The notes beneath the pieces are model-generated. The model searched no databases, was not told where the DNA came from, and worked only from the letters and a program-made list of their open reading frames with translations. A DNA stretch of 64,000 bases from Nemertoderma westbladi (Eukaryota > Xenacoelomorpha > Nemertodermatida > Nemertodermatidae), in assembly GCA_032718475.1 (NCBI GenBank), contig JAUCBJ010001846.1, forward strand, positions 186,001 through 250,000. The letters run 5' to 3'. This document shows positions 8,343 to 16,853 of this stretch, piece by piece (within the stretch, counting starts at the first letter, position 1; the number at the start of each line of letters is the position of its first letter). Both the position numbers and the translations under genes were made by a program.

Positions 8343-9351
8343 GATTGTTCGTTTATTTTTATTATTATTTTGCTTATTGTTAGTGGGTTGTGATTCTATT
8401 CTACAAGAAGAGGATTTAACCCAGCCTATTATTAGCCCTGAAGACGACCCTCTGTCTTGGGATGTAAACCGCTACTACAGTGAGGCAAAATTGGCCTTTT
8501 CAACCGGTCGTTACGATGATGCCTTAGCGCATCATCAATCTATTGTAGGCTTATTTTCTAATACTGACTATGCTCGTCAATCATTGGTAGATATGGTTTA
8601 TATTAATCATTTTTTAAAAAATTGGGATCAGGTTAAGTTACTTTCAAAGCGCTTTCAAAAGCGATTTCCCAATACTAAAGCGAATGCTTATGTTTTGTAC
8701 TTAACAGCAGTGAGTTTACATGAAGAATTTAAGCATTTTTTTGATGATGTGTTGGAATTAGAACAGTCCGGTCGGGACCGAAGTACACTATTGAACGTAT
8801 ATTTTGCCTTTAAAAAAGTCGTTGATCGTTTTGGTAAAAGCGAATATGCACAAGATGCACGCAAGCAAATGTTACAAATTCACGATGCGTTGGCCAGCAA
8901 TGAAATGAAAGTTGCCATGTTTTATGCAAAAAGGCGCGTGTATTTAGCCGTGATTAACCGTATAAAATATTTGATTGAGCATTTCCCTACCTCAAAATTG
9001 CGATCAGATGCCATTTTTTTAATGGCTTACTACTACAATCGTCTAGAATTGACTGATCTCTCAGATGATGCCGAATCAGTCCTTCGCCTTAATTACCCAA
9101 GTTATCGACCTAGTGAGCAAATTGTTGATTTGATACAAGATGATATTGTGTATCAGACAGAAAATATCAAAACCCCAACGGTGTTTGACCAGCAGTTGCT
9201 TGGTTTTTTATCACAAACGGTTGAAAACCAAGAAGATACCGACGAAGTTGAAAATAGCAACACATCTGTTGAATTTGATGTTTTAGATGAGGATGATGAA
9301 AAACTTCAAACACCTAGCAATGAATTTGACCTTGATCAATTGGTTTTTTAA
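8341..9351 (+). CDS. bamD: Outer membrane assembly lipoprotein BamD with acidic C-terminal extension
   Basis: BamD is an essential lipoprotein of the BAM complex that inserts beta-barrel proteins. A short signal peptide ends in the lipobox LLVGC (Cys17). TPR-like repeats follow: YYSEAKLAFSTGRYDDAL, DRSTLLNVYFAFKKVVDRF, YAQDARKQM, YAKRRVYLAVINRIKYLIEHFP. These match the BamD/ComL signature. At 336 residues it is roughly 90 longer than E. coli BamD (about 245). The extra C-terminal part is rich in Asp, Glu, Asn and Gln and looks disordered. A clear terminator follows at 9373. The start codon sits inside the divergent rluD start, so both genes' leader signals lie in each other's coding sequence. 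Confidence 0.92.
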   Translation: MIVRLFLLLFCLLLVGCDSILQEEDLTQPIISPEDDPLSWDVNRYYSEAKLAFSTGRYDDALAHHQSIVGLFSNTDYARQSLVDMVYINHFLKNWDQVKLLSKRFQKRFPNTKANAYVLYLTAVSLHEEFKHFFDDVLELEQSGRDRSTLLNVYFAFKKVVDRFGKSEYAQDARKQMLQIHDALASNEMKVAMFYAKRRVYLAVINRIKYLIEHFPTSKLRSDAIFLMAYYYNRLELTDLSDDAESVLRLNYPSYRPSEQIVDLIQDDIVYQTENIKTPTVFDQQLLGFLSQTVENQEDTDEVENSNTSVEFDVLDEDDEKLQTPSNEFDLDQLVF

Positions 9352-9372
9352 TGGCTCAAAGCCCACTGATTT

Positions 9373-9401
9373 AAATAGCCTTTGATCAAAGGCTATTTTT
9401 T
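9373..9401 (+). terminator. Rho-independent terminator after bamD
   Basis: The perfect inverted repeat AAATAGCCTTT-GATC-AAAGGCTATTT (9373-9398) runs into a T tract ending at 9401, 22 bases after the bamD stop. It gives an 11-bp stem, a 4-base loop and a 3' U-tail. It also separates bamD from the disrupted gene that begins at 9404. Confidence 0.9.
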
Positions 9402-9403
9402 CA

Positions 9404-10126
9404 ATGAATTCACTCAACAAACAACCCCTTCGAAAAATTCATACACTGCTCAATCAATCTAGGTTTTGTGTGGGTGATTTTAAAATTGCCTATGACGAAT
9501 CAGACCAATGCATTCGAATCACCTTTTTACCTCACCCAGATTATCAATGAATTATTTCAAATCGCCCGTAATTAAGGGTAGGGTTTTTCAGGGTATTGGG
9601 TTATTCACGTTCAGATAAATTACCAGCAATACCTTTTACCCTTGAAACACCGGGTGATAATGAGCATGTTTGTCGGGTAGAACACAAATCACCACATGAT
9701 TGCATTTCATGTATTATCCGTTGGTGTCAAAATATATCCGGTGAGCTGTCTATTAATGATGATATATCAACCCTTGATGATGCTCCATTTGACTTAGAAA
9801 AGCTGCAAGCCCAAATAAGCGAAAAACTAGGCGATGATAACACACGTTTCACTGAAAAAGAGATTGACAATATAGCCGATCGATTAAATGAGCTTGAAGC
9901 AAAGTTAAGTATACTCGAAAAAGAAAATATCCTCACACAGCAAAAATTTGAACGAGCCAAACAGGCTATTGAAGCAATCAAAAGTGATTCATGTCGATAC
10001 ACTAAAAAAGTGTGGTTAATGACCAATGCCAGTCGATGGACTCACCTAGTTAAAAAAATTGGGTATTCAAAAGAGATAAAAGCGCTTGCTTTGGGCATCA
10101 TTAAAAAAATGATTGGCTTGCCTTAA
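9404..10126 (+). pseudogene. Unknown coiled-coil protein, apparently disrupted near 9550-9595
   Basis: Two halves in the same frame look like one protein. The N-terminal half starts at ATG 9404 and ends at TGA after FLPHPDYQ (about 9548). It has a beta-rich pattern, DFKIAYDESDQCIRITFLP. The second half (open from 9596, only a TTG start) has FTLETPGDNEHVCRVEHKS, then a helix IIRWCQNISGEL, a coiled coil (DRLNELEAKLSILEKEN), and a hydrophobic, basic end (GIIKKMIGLP). Between them lie in-frame stops and unrelated-looking sequence, so an indel pair or replacement is likely. I recall similar uncharacterised proteins with a beta-domain followed by WL..L..EL helices but cannot name the family. Separate small genes are the alternative. 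Confidence 0.45.
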
Positions 10127-10208
10127 TTAAAGGTTAAGTGCTTTACAAGTTTATTTTGAGAAGTACCAAAAATATTCAATAATATTCTTTTTTACCCCAA
10201 GGAGAGAG

Positions 10209-10745
10209 ATGAAAATTTTAGCCTTTGCCGCTACCAGTAGCCGTGATTCAATCAATAAAAAACTTGTTACATACGCTGTTGATGTATTAAAAGCAGACAT
10301 TTTGGAAGATCCTGAAATTGAATTGATTGATCTCAATGATTTTGAAATGCCCCTATACAGCATCGACCGAGAAAACGAAGGGGGTATCCCCCAAAAAGCC
10401 CATCAATTTTTCCAAAAAATTGGCCAAGCTGATGTGTTGTTAATTTCGTATGCTGAACACAACGGTTCGTACACTGCCGCGTTTAAAAATTTATACGATT
10501 GGGCATCTCGTATTGACGCGAAAGTGTATCAAAACAAATCGGTTGTGCTGTTAGCCACCTCCCCAGGGCCCGGGGGCGCAGGTAGTGTTTTGGAATCAGC
10601 CAAACAATCAGCACCATTTTTTGGTGCGGATGTAAAGAGTACACTTTCTATTCCCAGTTTTTTTGACAATTTTGATACAAAAACGGGGCGCATCACGGGC
10701 GTCATTGATCAGCAATTAAGGGCAGCCCTCAGCACATTGAAATAA
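10209..10745 (+). CDS. NAD(P)H-dependent FMN reductase family protein
   Basis: The 178-residue protein has the flavodoxin-like fold of the SsuE/AzoR-related FMN reductase family. It begins MKILAFAATSSRDSINKKL, the phosphate-binding loop for FMN. It continues with ADVLLISYAEHNGSYTAAFKNLYDWASR, which corresponds to the usual P-E-Y-N-G-S-P-ALKN-DW motif, here with AEHNGS. LLATSPGPGGAGSVL is the second conserved loop. AAGGAGAGAG lies just upstream of the ATG. It reduces flavin, quinones or azo compounds in related enzymes; the substrate here is unknown. It stands alone, with about 200 bases without a gene after it. Confidence 0.85.
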   Translation: MKILAFAATSSRDSINKKLVTYAVDVLKADILEDPEIELIDLNDFEMPLYSIDRENEGGIPQKAHQFFQKIGQADVLLISYAEHNGSYTAAFKNLYDWASRIDAKVYQNKSVVLLATSPGPGGAGSVLESAKQSAPFFGADVKSTLSIPSFFDNFDTKTGRITGVIDQQLRAALSTLK

Positions 10746-10955
10746 AAACTGCCATCAAGATTGATTGGATGCTTGTATTTTGAGGGGCTTTTACCAAAGC
10801 TAGGTCCTAATTGTTTTAATGCGCGAAAGCACTACCCGTTTAAGCGATGAAAGCCGATCTCTTTGCTAAGCTAACCGTCTTTAGAATCAATATGATCCTA
10901 TTGTTCCGTTGGCGTTGGTAGGGTTTTTGATTAAGCGTGAAGCGGTTAATTTAAG

Positions 10956-11624
10956 CTATTTTTTGTAAGGTAGCATTGTGTTTAGGGCATCAATATGTTC
11001 TTGCAATTGGGCTTTAATCGTACAATTTATAGAGTCTAGTATGAATTCAATACCTTCTCGTCTGGCTAATTTTGATGCAGAAACAAAGTCACTATCACCT
11101 GAAATAAGAACAATCTTTTCAACAATTTTTTTGTAGGCGAGCGTGGCAACATCCAAACCGACTTTCATATCAACGCCTTTTTGAGACGCATGGCATATCA
11201 CGTCTGACTCAGACAACGCTTGAATTGTTGATCGACCTGAGTGTAATGCTTTTTTTCTTAGTATCTTTGATTTTCCGGCGTGCGTTTTGATCGTCAAGAC
11301 GCTCCAATCGTAACGCCATGTTTCGGGTTGGGAGAAGTTGTTCATGTAAAGAATTTTGAAAAATGTAAAGCTTACTTTTTCCCAGATCGATGGGTTTTTT
11401 ACTCAATGGGTGTTCTAGCTTTTTATTCAAAGGCGGGAAGGGTAAAGAAGATTAGATATAAGCGGTCTTCCCCTCCTTCTGATCATCTTTACCCTTCCCA
11501 TTTCTCACATGCTTCAAACACAATGTGTGACTAAATTTTTTTCAACCTTTTGGGGTTCGTCCAAAGTGTGGAAGTGTTTTTTATAACCTTTAAGATAGAA
11601 ATCGCCGTCAACTACGATGGCCAT
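10956..11624 (-). pseudogene. NYN-domain (LabA/DUF88-type) protein, multiply frameshifted
   Basis: A PIN-like NYN protein can be read only in pieces. ATG 11624 starts MAIVVDGDFYLKGYKKHF, with the first acidic residue of the fold, followed by VEKNLVTHC, in one frame. PPLNKKLEHPLSKKPIDLG and FQNSLHEQLLPTRNMALRL are in a second (11430 to about 11280). QKGVDMKVGLDVATLAYKK, IVLISGDSDFVSASKLARR and EGIEFILD are in a third (11345 to 10956). The catalytic-looking DVAT and SGDSDF segments survive, but stops and frame changes separate the parts. AGGAG precedes the start. Proteins of this family are putative RNases. A strong inverted repeat lies within the damaged part (11435-11499). Confidence 0.75.
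11435..11499. repeat. 21-bp inverted repeat inside the NYN pseudogene
   Basis: The left arm 11435-11455 and right arm 11479-11499 are inverted copies that match at 19 of 21 positions, including 14 contiguous bases (GGGAAGGGTAAAGA). The spacer is 23 bases. The left arm lies where the family should encode its YDCPP motif but instead gives a different sequence, so the repeat may be part of the lesion rather than an element. No transposase or target duplication was seen. Confidence 0.65.
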
Positions 11625-11810
11625 ATTTCTTTTTGATATATTCTCACTCCTATAAAGAAAACCCAGAGGTTTGGCCAAAACCGAATGAAACGTTTTAACG
11701 TATTGCTCTGGGCTGTGAATGGATCTTAATCTAATTTAAAAATGGTTGTTGTCAATTTTTAATGAAAGGTCTACTTTAATAAGGTGATGGTGTATCTAAT
11801 ATTAAAAAAA

Positions 11811-13406
11811 CTAAGACTTTAGCTTGTGGCCGTTCTTGATTACTTTAACAGGACTAAATTGAAAAGTAACAGGCACATGGCGATCTTTACCAAACGATTG
11901 CTCGCTAATTGAAGGGCCTAAGGGCATTTGTGAGCGCTTGAACTCATTTTGATAGAGCCTTGTGGCTATCTTTTGAATATTTGGGGTTTGGATGAGGGTT
12001 TGCTTGTGTTCAACATGTTGATGTAAAAATTGGTCAATCAGGGCATAATCGGGTAGGGTATCTTGATCAGTTTGGTTGGGTGCAAGCTCAGCAGAGGGTG
12101 AAGCCTCAATAATAGATAAAAGGATGTGACAAGTCAGGCGCGTTTTTAGGCAACTAAGGTTATAGACTTGTGTTTTATACAAATCTTTCAAGGGAGCATA
12201 CCCACCACAACTATCACCATATAATGTGGAGTAACCCATGGCAATCTCGCTTTTGTTGCTGGTTGAAAGTAAAAGCGCACCCCTTTGATTAGACAAAGCC
12301 ATGAGTAAATTTCCCCGAATTCTGGCTTGTAAATTTTGGGCGGTGATTGAGCCATTATCTTCTAGACCCAGTGTTTCAAGAAAGGTTTTATAAATCGGTT
12401 CAATATCAATTGTTTCAAGGTTTACACCTAGTTTTTGACACAAAATATGGGCATCGTCTTTCGCGCGCAAGGAGTTATGCTGACTAGGCAGCCACAGTGC
12501 TTGCACATTTTCTGCCCCCACACCTTCACAGGACATGGCGAGTGTTAAGGCTGAATCAATCCCCCCTGAAATACCTAAAATAAGGCGTTTAAAGCCATTT
12601 TTTTTTGCATAATCATAGGTGCCTAACACGCAAGCATCGTATCGGTTTTCATCCATGGTTTGGTTGTAAGTTACAGGCACTCCACTCCACTGGTTGTTTT
12701 GTAGTTCAATGGTTTGAGTTTGTGTTTTAAAACGCTTGAGTGTGTAAGTGTTTGAAGTGTCAGCCACAAGCGATGCACCATCGAATATCATCTCATCCTG
12801 CCCGCCGACCATGTTGAGGTAAATAATGGGACAGTTAAGGGTTTGGGCGAGTTTTTCAATACGCTGGTGGCGTGTTTTGGGTTTTTGGTTATTAAAGGGG
12901 GAGGCGTTGATAATGATGAGCAAATCGGTTGAGCCGTTTAATTGTTCAATGGTTTGATCTTGCCAACATTCTTCACAAATAAGAATGCCAATATTGTAAG
13001 CACCCCACGTGTAAGTGCTAAGGTTTTTGCCTGTGCTAAAGTTTCGGCTTTCATAAAATAAACCCTGATTAGCCAAATGGGTTTTGTGGTAGGTAAACAC
13101 AATGTTTTGATTGTGTAAAATCAGTGCGCTGTTAAAAATTTGCTCATCATTCCATGTGGGTGCACCCAACACCACATGGCTTTTTTGAACGTGCTGGGTG
13201 ATTTTTTCAACAGCGTGTTGGGTTTGTTGTTGGAATTGTTTTAAATGTAGGTAATCATCAACTGGGTAGCCTGTGAGCGCCATTTCAGGAAACACAATCC
13301 AATCGCTTTGAGGGTTTGCTTGGATAATGTCGATAATTTGGGCAGTATTTTGGGAAATATCACCCACCGTTGGGTTGATTTGGGCAAGGGTGATGATTTG
13401 TTGCAT
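11811..13406 (-). CDS. nadE: Glutamine-dependent NAD+ synthetase
   Basis: NadE amidates deamido-NAD+ using glutamine-derived ammonia, the last step of NAD synthesis. The first half is a CN-hydrolase glutaminase with the Glu-Lys-Cys triad in FPEMALTGYP, YHKTHLANQG and ICEECWQ. The second half is an ATP-PPase with the P-loop GISGGIDSALTLAM, LSTSNKSEIAMGYSTLYGD and PSAELAPNQTDQDTLP. I chose ATG 13406 (MQQIITLAQINPTVGD), one base after the radA stop, giving 531 residues; the frame stays open upstream but that part overlaps radA. A stretch near 12120-12170 (about CLKTRLTCHILL) fits the family poorly and may be a local double frame change. radA and nadE form one unit. Confidence 0.94.
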   Translation of the reverse strand: MQQIITLAQINPTVGDISQNTAQIIDIIQANPQSDWIVFPEMALTGYPVDDYLHLKQFQQQTQHAVEKITQHVQKSHVVLGAPTWNDEQIFNSALILHNQNIVFTYHKTHLANQGLFYESRNFSTGKNLSTYTWGAYNIGILICEECWQDQTIEQLNGSTDLLIIINASPFNNQKPKTRHQRIEKLAQTLNCPIIYLNMVGGQDEMIFDGASLVADTSNTYTLKRFKTQTQTIELQNNQWSGVPVTYNQTMDENRYDACVLGTYDYAKKNGFKRLILGISGGIDSALTLAMSCEGVGAENVQALWLPSQHNSLRAKDDAHILCQKLGVNLETIDIEPIYKTFLETLGLEDNGSITAQNLQARIRGNLLMALSNQRGALLLSTSNKSEIAMGYSTLYGDSCGGYAPLKDLYKTQVYNLSCLKTRLTCHILLSIIEASPSAELAPNQTDQDTLPDYALIDQFLHQHVEHKQTLIQTPNIQKIATRLYQNEFKRSQMPLGPSISEQSFGKDRHVPVTFQFSPVKVIKNGHKLKS

Positions 13407-13407
13407 A

Positions 13408-14763
13408 TTAATTTGAAAGGGCTTGAAAGTGTTGAACCAATTCTTGAATGTTTTGGGCAGGATAGAGGGTAATGCCTGCTTTGATAGGTGCTTTGGGTTG
13501 ATTTGATGTGGGCAAAATGATGTGTTTAAAACCATGTTCAATGGCGGCTTTAATGCGCTCTTGCCCGTTGTGCACGGGGCGTATTTCCCCCGAAAGCCCT
13601 ACCTCACCAAATGAGGCAAGTTCTGTTTGAAGGGATTGTTCTTTTAGGCTTGAAAGAATGGCTAAAATCATGGGGATATCAATCGCGGTTTCTTCAATTT
13701 TAATACCGCCCACCACGTTGATAAATATGTCTTTTGTACTTAAGTCAAAATGCCCGTATTTGTTTAAAATGGCTAAAATCATATTCAATCGGGCGCTGTC
13801 TGCCCCTAAACACAAACGTTTATTTGAGCTGCCTTTGTCGTCCACCAAGGCTTGCACTTCAATCAGTAAAAAGCGTGAGCCCTCGGATGTAACAAGCACG
13901 GTATTGCCCAAGGTATTTTTTTTAAGGCCTTGTAAAAAAATAGTGGAAGGGTTAGTAACCGGCACAATGCGCTGGTCGGTCATCACAAAAATACCCAGCT
14001 CATTGACAGGACCAAAACGATTTTTAATGGCACGTATCATCCGATAACGCCCTGTTTTTTCCCCCTCAAAATAGAGCACCACATCCACCATGTGTTCCAA
14101 TACTTTGGGGCCTGCGATTTGCCCTTCTTTGGTCACATGGCCAATAATCCAAATGGCGACATTGTTTTTTTTGGCGTATCGAATCAACGCCAAGGCACAT
14201 TCTCGCAATTGGTTGGCACTGCCGGACAAACTACTAGATTGCTCGCTTTCAATGGATTGGATCGAATCAATGATCAATATTTTGGCTTGGCTTTTTTGGG
14301 CTTGAGTGAGGATGGTTTGAACACAGCTTTGGTTAGAAAGCTCAATGGCCGCATGTTGTAGTTTGAGGCGTTCTGCCCGAAGGGCAATTTGCTCAAGGGA
14401 TTCTTCACCACTAACATATAAAATGGGATGTTTTTGGTAAAGCTTTCCTGCCAATTGAAGCATTAAGGTTGACTTGCCAATGCCAGGATCACCCCCTAAT
14501 AAAATAACAGAACCTGGTACAATGCCTGTGCCTAATACGCGGTTGAGTTCGGTAATTTGGGTATCAACGGTGGCGTAGCTGATGGGGTTTTTGGCGATTT
14601 CACTTAGGTATTCAATGTTGGGGGTATCAGTGGCATAATGACTGTTACTAATTTGTATTTTTTCAAGGGTATTCCAATTTTCACACGACATGCACTGACC
14701 TACCCATTTAGGGTAAGTTTGCTTGCAACTTTGGCAAATGTAAGCATTTTTTGGTTTTGCCAC
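13408..14763 (-). CDS. radA: DNA repair protein RadA
   Basis: RadA (Sms) is a RecA-like, DnaB-like ATPase that drives branch migration in recombination. It shows the C4 zinc finger (C10, C13, C24, C27 within YICQSCKQTYPKWVGQCMSC), Walker A GDPGIGKST (about 91-99), Walker B ILIIDSIQS, and the diagnostic KNRFG (247-251). The C-terminal Lon-protease-like domain has GEVGLSGEIRPV. Its 451 residues match the family. Translation starts at a GTG (14763). nadE follows one base after its stop. The divergent O-antigen ligase gene starts 40 bases away, so the promoters share a short region. Confidence 0.96.
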   Translation of the reverse strand: MAKPKNAYICQSCKQTYPKWVGQCMSCENWNTLEKIQISNSHYATDTPNIEYLSEIAKNPISYATVDTQITELNRVLGTGIVPGSVILLGGDPGIGKSTLMLQLAGKLYQKHPILYVSGEESLEQIALRAERLKLQHAAIELSNQSCVQTILTQAQKSQAKILIIDSIQSIESEQSSSLSGSANQLRECALALIRYAKKNNVAIWIIGHVTKEGQIAGPKVLEHMVDVVLYFEGEKTGRYRMIRAIKNRFGPVNELGIFVMTDQRIVPVTNPSTIFLQGLKKNTLGNTVLVTSEGSRFLLIEVQALVDDKGSSNKRLCLGADSARLNMILAILNKYGHFDLSTKDIFINVVGGIKIEETAIDIPMILAILSSLKEQSLQTELASFGEVGLSGEIRPVHNGQERIKAAIEHGFKHIILPTSNQPKAPIKAGITLYPAQNIQELVQHFQALSN

Positions 14764-14803
14764 CGGGTTAGCGCCTTGGATTTTTCATCAATTTTACGAA
14801 TGT

Positions 14804-16828
14804 ATGATAGCAGTTTTTAGCCAGTTTAAGCGTCACGTGGGTGATTTTATTAAGCCCACTGGTCGGCTATTTTGGATGGGGTTATTTTTGTTGATTGTTC
14901 CTTTAATTCCCGCTGTGGGTATGAAAGGGCTGATGCCGCCCGATGTGTTTAGAACCGTTTTTATACAACTGTTTAGCGCTTGGCTATTGGTGTTGTATTT
15001 ATCAGATGTTTTGTTCAAAGATTTGCCCAAGCTGAAGTTAGACAGGTATTTAGTGCTGTTTAGCTTGCTATTTTTGGCTTATGCGGCTTTAAGTTTGCTT
15101 TGGACAGCCAATGTTTTTCACGGTTTAACTATTTTGCTGCGCTGGTTGCCTGCACTTGTTTTTGGTGGGTTTATTTGTGTGTATTGGCAGCATTTCAAAG
15201 CCATTGAATTTGTTGTATTAGCAGTGGTTTTAAGCCTTGTGGTTGTCAGTATTTTAGGGCTGGCACAGTGGTATTTGGGGTTTGATGGGATTGATCAACA
15301 CGTTATACCAGCGGCGACTTTTGGGAATAAAAATATGGCCGTTCATTTTGTATCGGCTGGTTTTCCACTGCTTTGGGTGTGTTATTTGGGGGCAAAAAAG
15401 AATATCAATCGCAACTTAAATTTGGGGGCTTTGTTGTTGGTGCTGGCTTTTTTGTTGGTAACGGGGACGCGTGCAGGGTATGTATCGGTATTTATTAGCA
15501 CCACGTTGATTGGTTTTTTGTATTATCACGCTTCTAAAAGGGGTGAGGGGTTTGTGTTGTTAGATCGGCTAGGTCGTTTGCACTTGTTGTTGAGCGTGGC
15601 GTTTGTGTTGTTATTGATTATGACAGATGAGTCCGCCAGCCAAGGGGTTAGCGGGCTTTGGGGTGCTGTAAGTTTTGGCACTGTAGAGTCGCGCTGGGCG
15701 ACGTATTTGAACACGCTTTCAATGTTTAAAGATTTTTGGTTAAAAGGCTCAGGTTTGGGCAGTTGGGAAAGTATTTACCCACTTTATAGTTTTTCAATCG
15801 CCAGTGAGCTAGGGTTTGGAACACAGCGTTTATCGCACCACGTTCATAATGATTGGTTAGAGGTGTTTGCGACATTAGGTGTGATCGGTGGGGGGTTATT
15901 GATAGGAATGGTGTATTTGGTTTGTAGGCGTTTTTGGTATTTATTTGGCTTAATTGATCAGTCGCGCGTTTTGTACTTATTAGGGGTGTTTGGGGGGTTG
16001 GTAGGTTTAGGGGTGATTGCGCTTTTTAGTTTCCCGATGATGATGCCGATAGGGCCTTTGTTTTTGTGTGCACTGTTGGGTTTTTTGACATCTGATACGT
16101 GGTTGAATTCAGGTTCAAACAATAGCTTACTTCGGCCTAAAAAAAAGCGTTTTAAATGCATTGTTTTTTATACCTTGGTTGTGTTGGTGATGGGACCTGT
16201 TTTGTATCATGGGTATTTGCGTTTAAGTGCTCGCATTTATTATAGCCAAGCCTTGTTTTTTAAGGCGCATAAAAGTGCTGACTTATTAATTGAAGCCGCA
16301 ACGCTTGGGATTTCGGCCTATCCAATGGATTATCGATTTTTGGGGTTGTTGGGTGATGGGTATGGGAAAAGTAATTTAACCGGCAAGGCAGTGGATTATT
16401 ATAATAGGTTTTTAGCTTTTGAGCCCAATAACCCCCGGTATTTATGGAGTAGGTCGCAAGCGCTTTGGCGACTTAATTCGATTGAAAAAGCAAAAAAAGA
16501 TTTATTGCATTTGGTGAATATGATTCCTACCCATTTGAATGCACTGAAGATGTTGGTGTATTTATCAACAGATGTAGGGAATCAGGTGAAGTATTTATAC
16601 CAGTTAACGTCGCTTAGTTTTTCAAAACCGCATCTTAAAATTTTGGCGAATTTGGCCATTAAAATAAAAAATTGGGAAAAAGCTATTTGGGCGCTTGAAA
16701 ATTTATTACAATATGAACCCAATTCAGCCATTATTTATCAGAACTTATCGGCTATTTATCAACATTTGGGCGATCAAAAGGAAAGTAAGTTTTACCACGA
16801 TAAGTTTTTAGACTTGAAGAACAATTAA
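14804..16828 (+). CDS. O-antigen ligase/polymerase (Wzy/WaaL-like) membrane protein with TPR tail, copy 1
   Basis: The 674-residue protein has about ten hydrophobic helices in its first 430 residues. The Wzy_C-type signature includes FGNKNMAVHF, TGTRAGY, a periplasmic loop with LKGSGLGSWESIYPLYS, and HHVHNDWLEVFATLGVIGG. This is the pattern of O-antigen ligases and oligosaccharide polymerases. After the last helix, TPR-like repeats run to the end (for example AVDYYNRFLAFEPNNPRYLWSR and AIWALENLLQYEPNSAIIYQNL). It likely transfers or polymerises lipid-linked glycans at the periplasmic face. A paralogue with the same layout follows after 25 bases. The glycan substrate, or a protein-glycosylation role as in PglL, cannot be resolved. 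Confidence 0.82.
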   Translation: MIAVFSQFKRHVGDFIKPTGRLFWMGLFLLIVPLIPAVGMKGLMPPDVFRTVFIQLFSAWLLVLYLSDVLFKDLPKLKLDRYLVLFSLLFLAYAALSLLWTANVFHGLTILLRWLPALVFGGFICVYWQHFKAIEFVVLAVVLSLVVVSILGLAQWYLGFDGIDQHVIPAATFGNKNMAVHFVSAGFPLLWVCYLGAKKNINRNLNLGALLLVLAFLLVTGTRAGYVSVFISTTLIGFLYYHASKRGEGFVLLDRLGRLHLLLSVAFVLLLIMTDESASQGVSGLWGAVSFGTVESRWATYLNTLSMFKDFWLKGSGLGSWESIYPLYSFSIASELGFGTQRLSHHVHNDWLEVFATLGVIGGGLLIGMVYLVCRRFWYLFGLIDQSRVLYLLGVFGGLVGLGVIALFSFPMMMPIGPLFLCALLGFLTSDTWLNSGSNNSLLRPKKKRFKCIVFYTLVVLVMGPVLYHGYLRLSARIYYSQALFFKAHKSADLLIEAATLGISAYPMDYRFLGLLGDGYGKSNLTGKAVDYYNRFLAFEPNNPRYLWSRSQALWRLNSIEKAKKDLLHLVNMIPTHLNALKMLVYLSTDVGNQVKYLYQLTSLSFSKPHLKILANLAIKIKNWEKAIWALENLLQYEPNSAIIYQNLSAIYQHLGDQKESKFYHDKFLDLKNN

Positions 16829-16853
16829 ATTAGCGAAGTTAAAGGTGAATTAC

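Noticed and set aside
11280-11534. Plus-strand open frame over the NYN gene
   Set aside because: It is antisense to the recognisable NYN segments.
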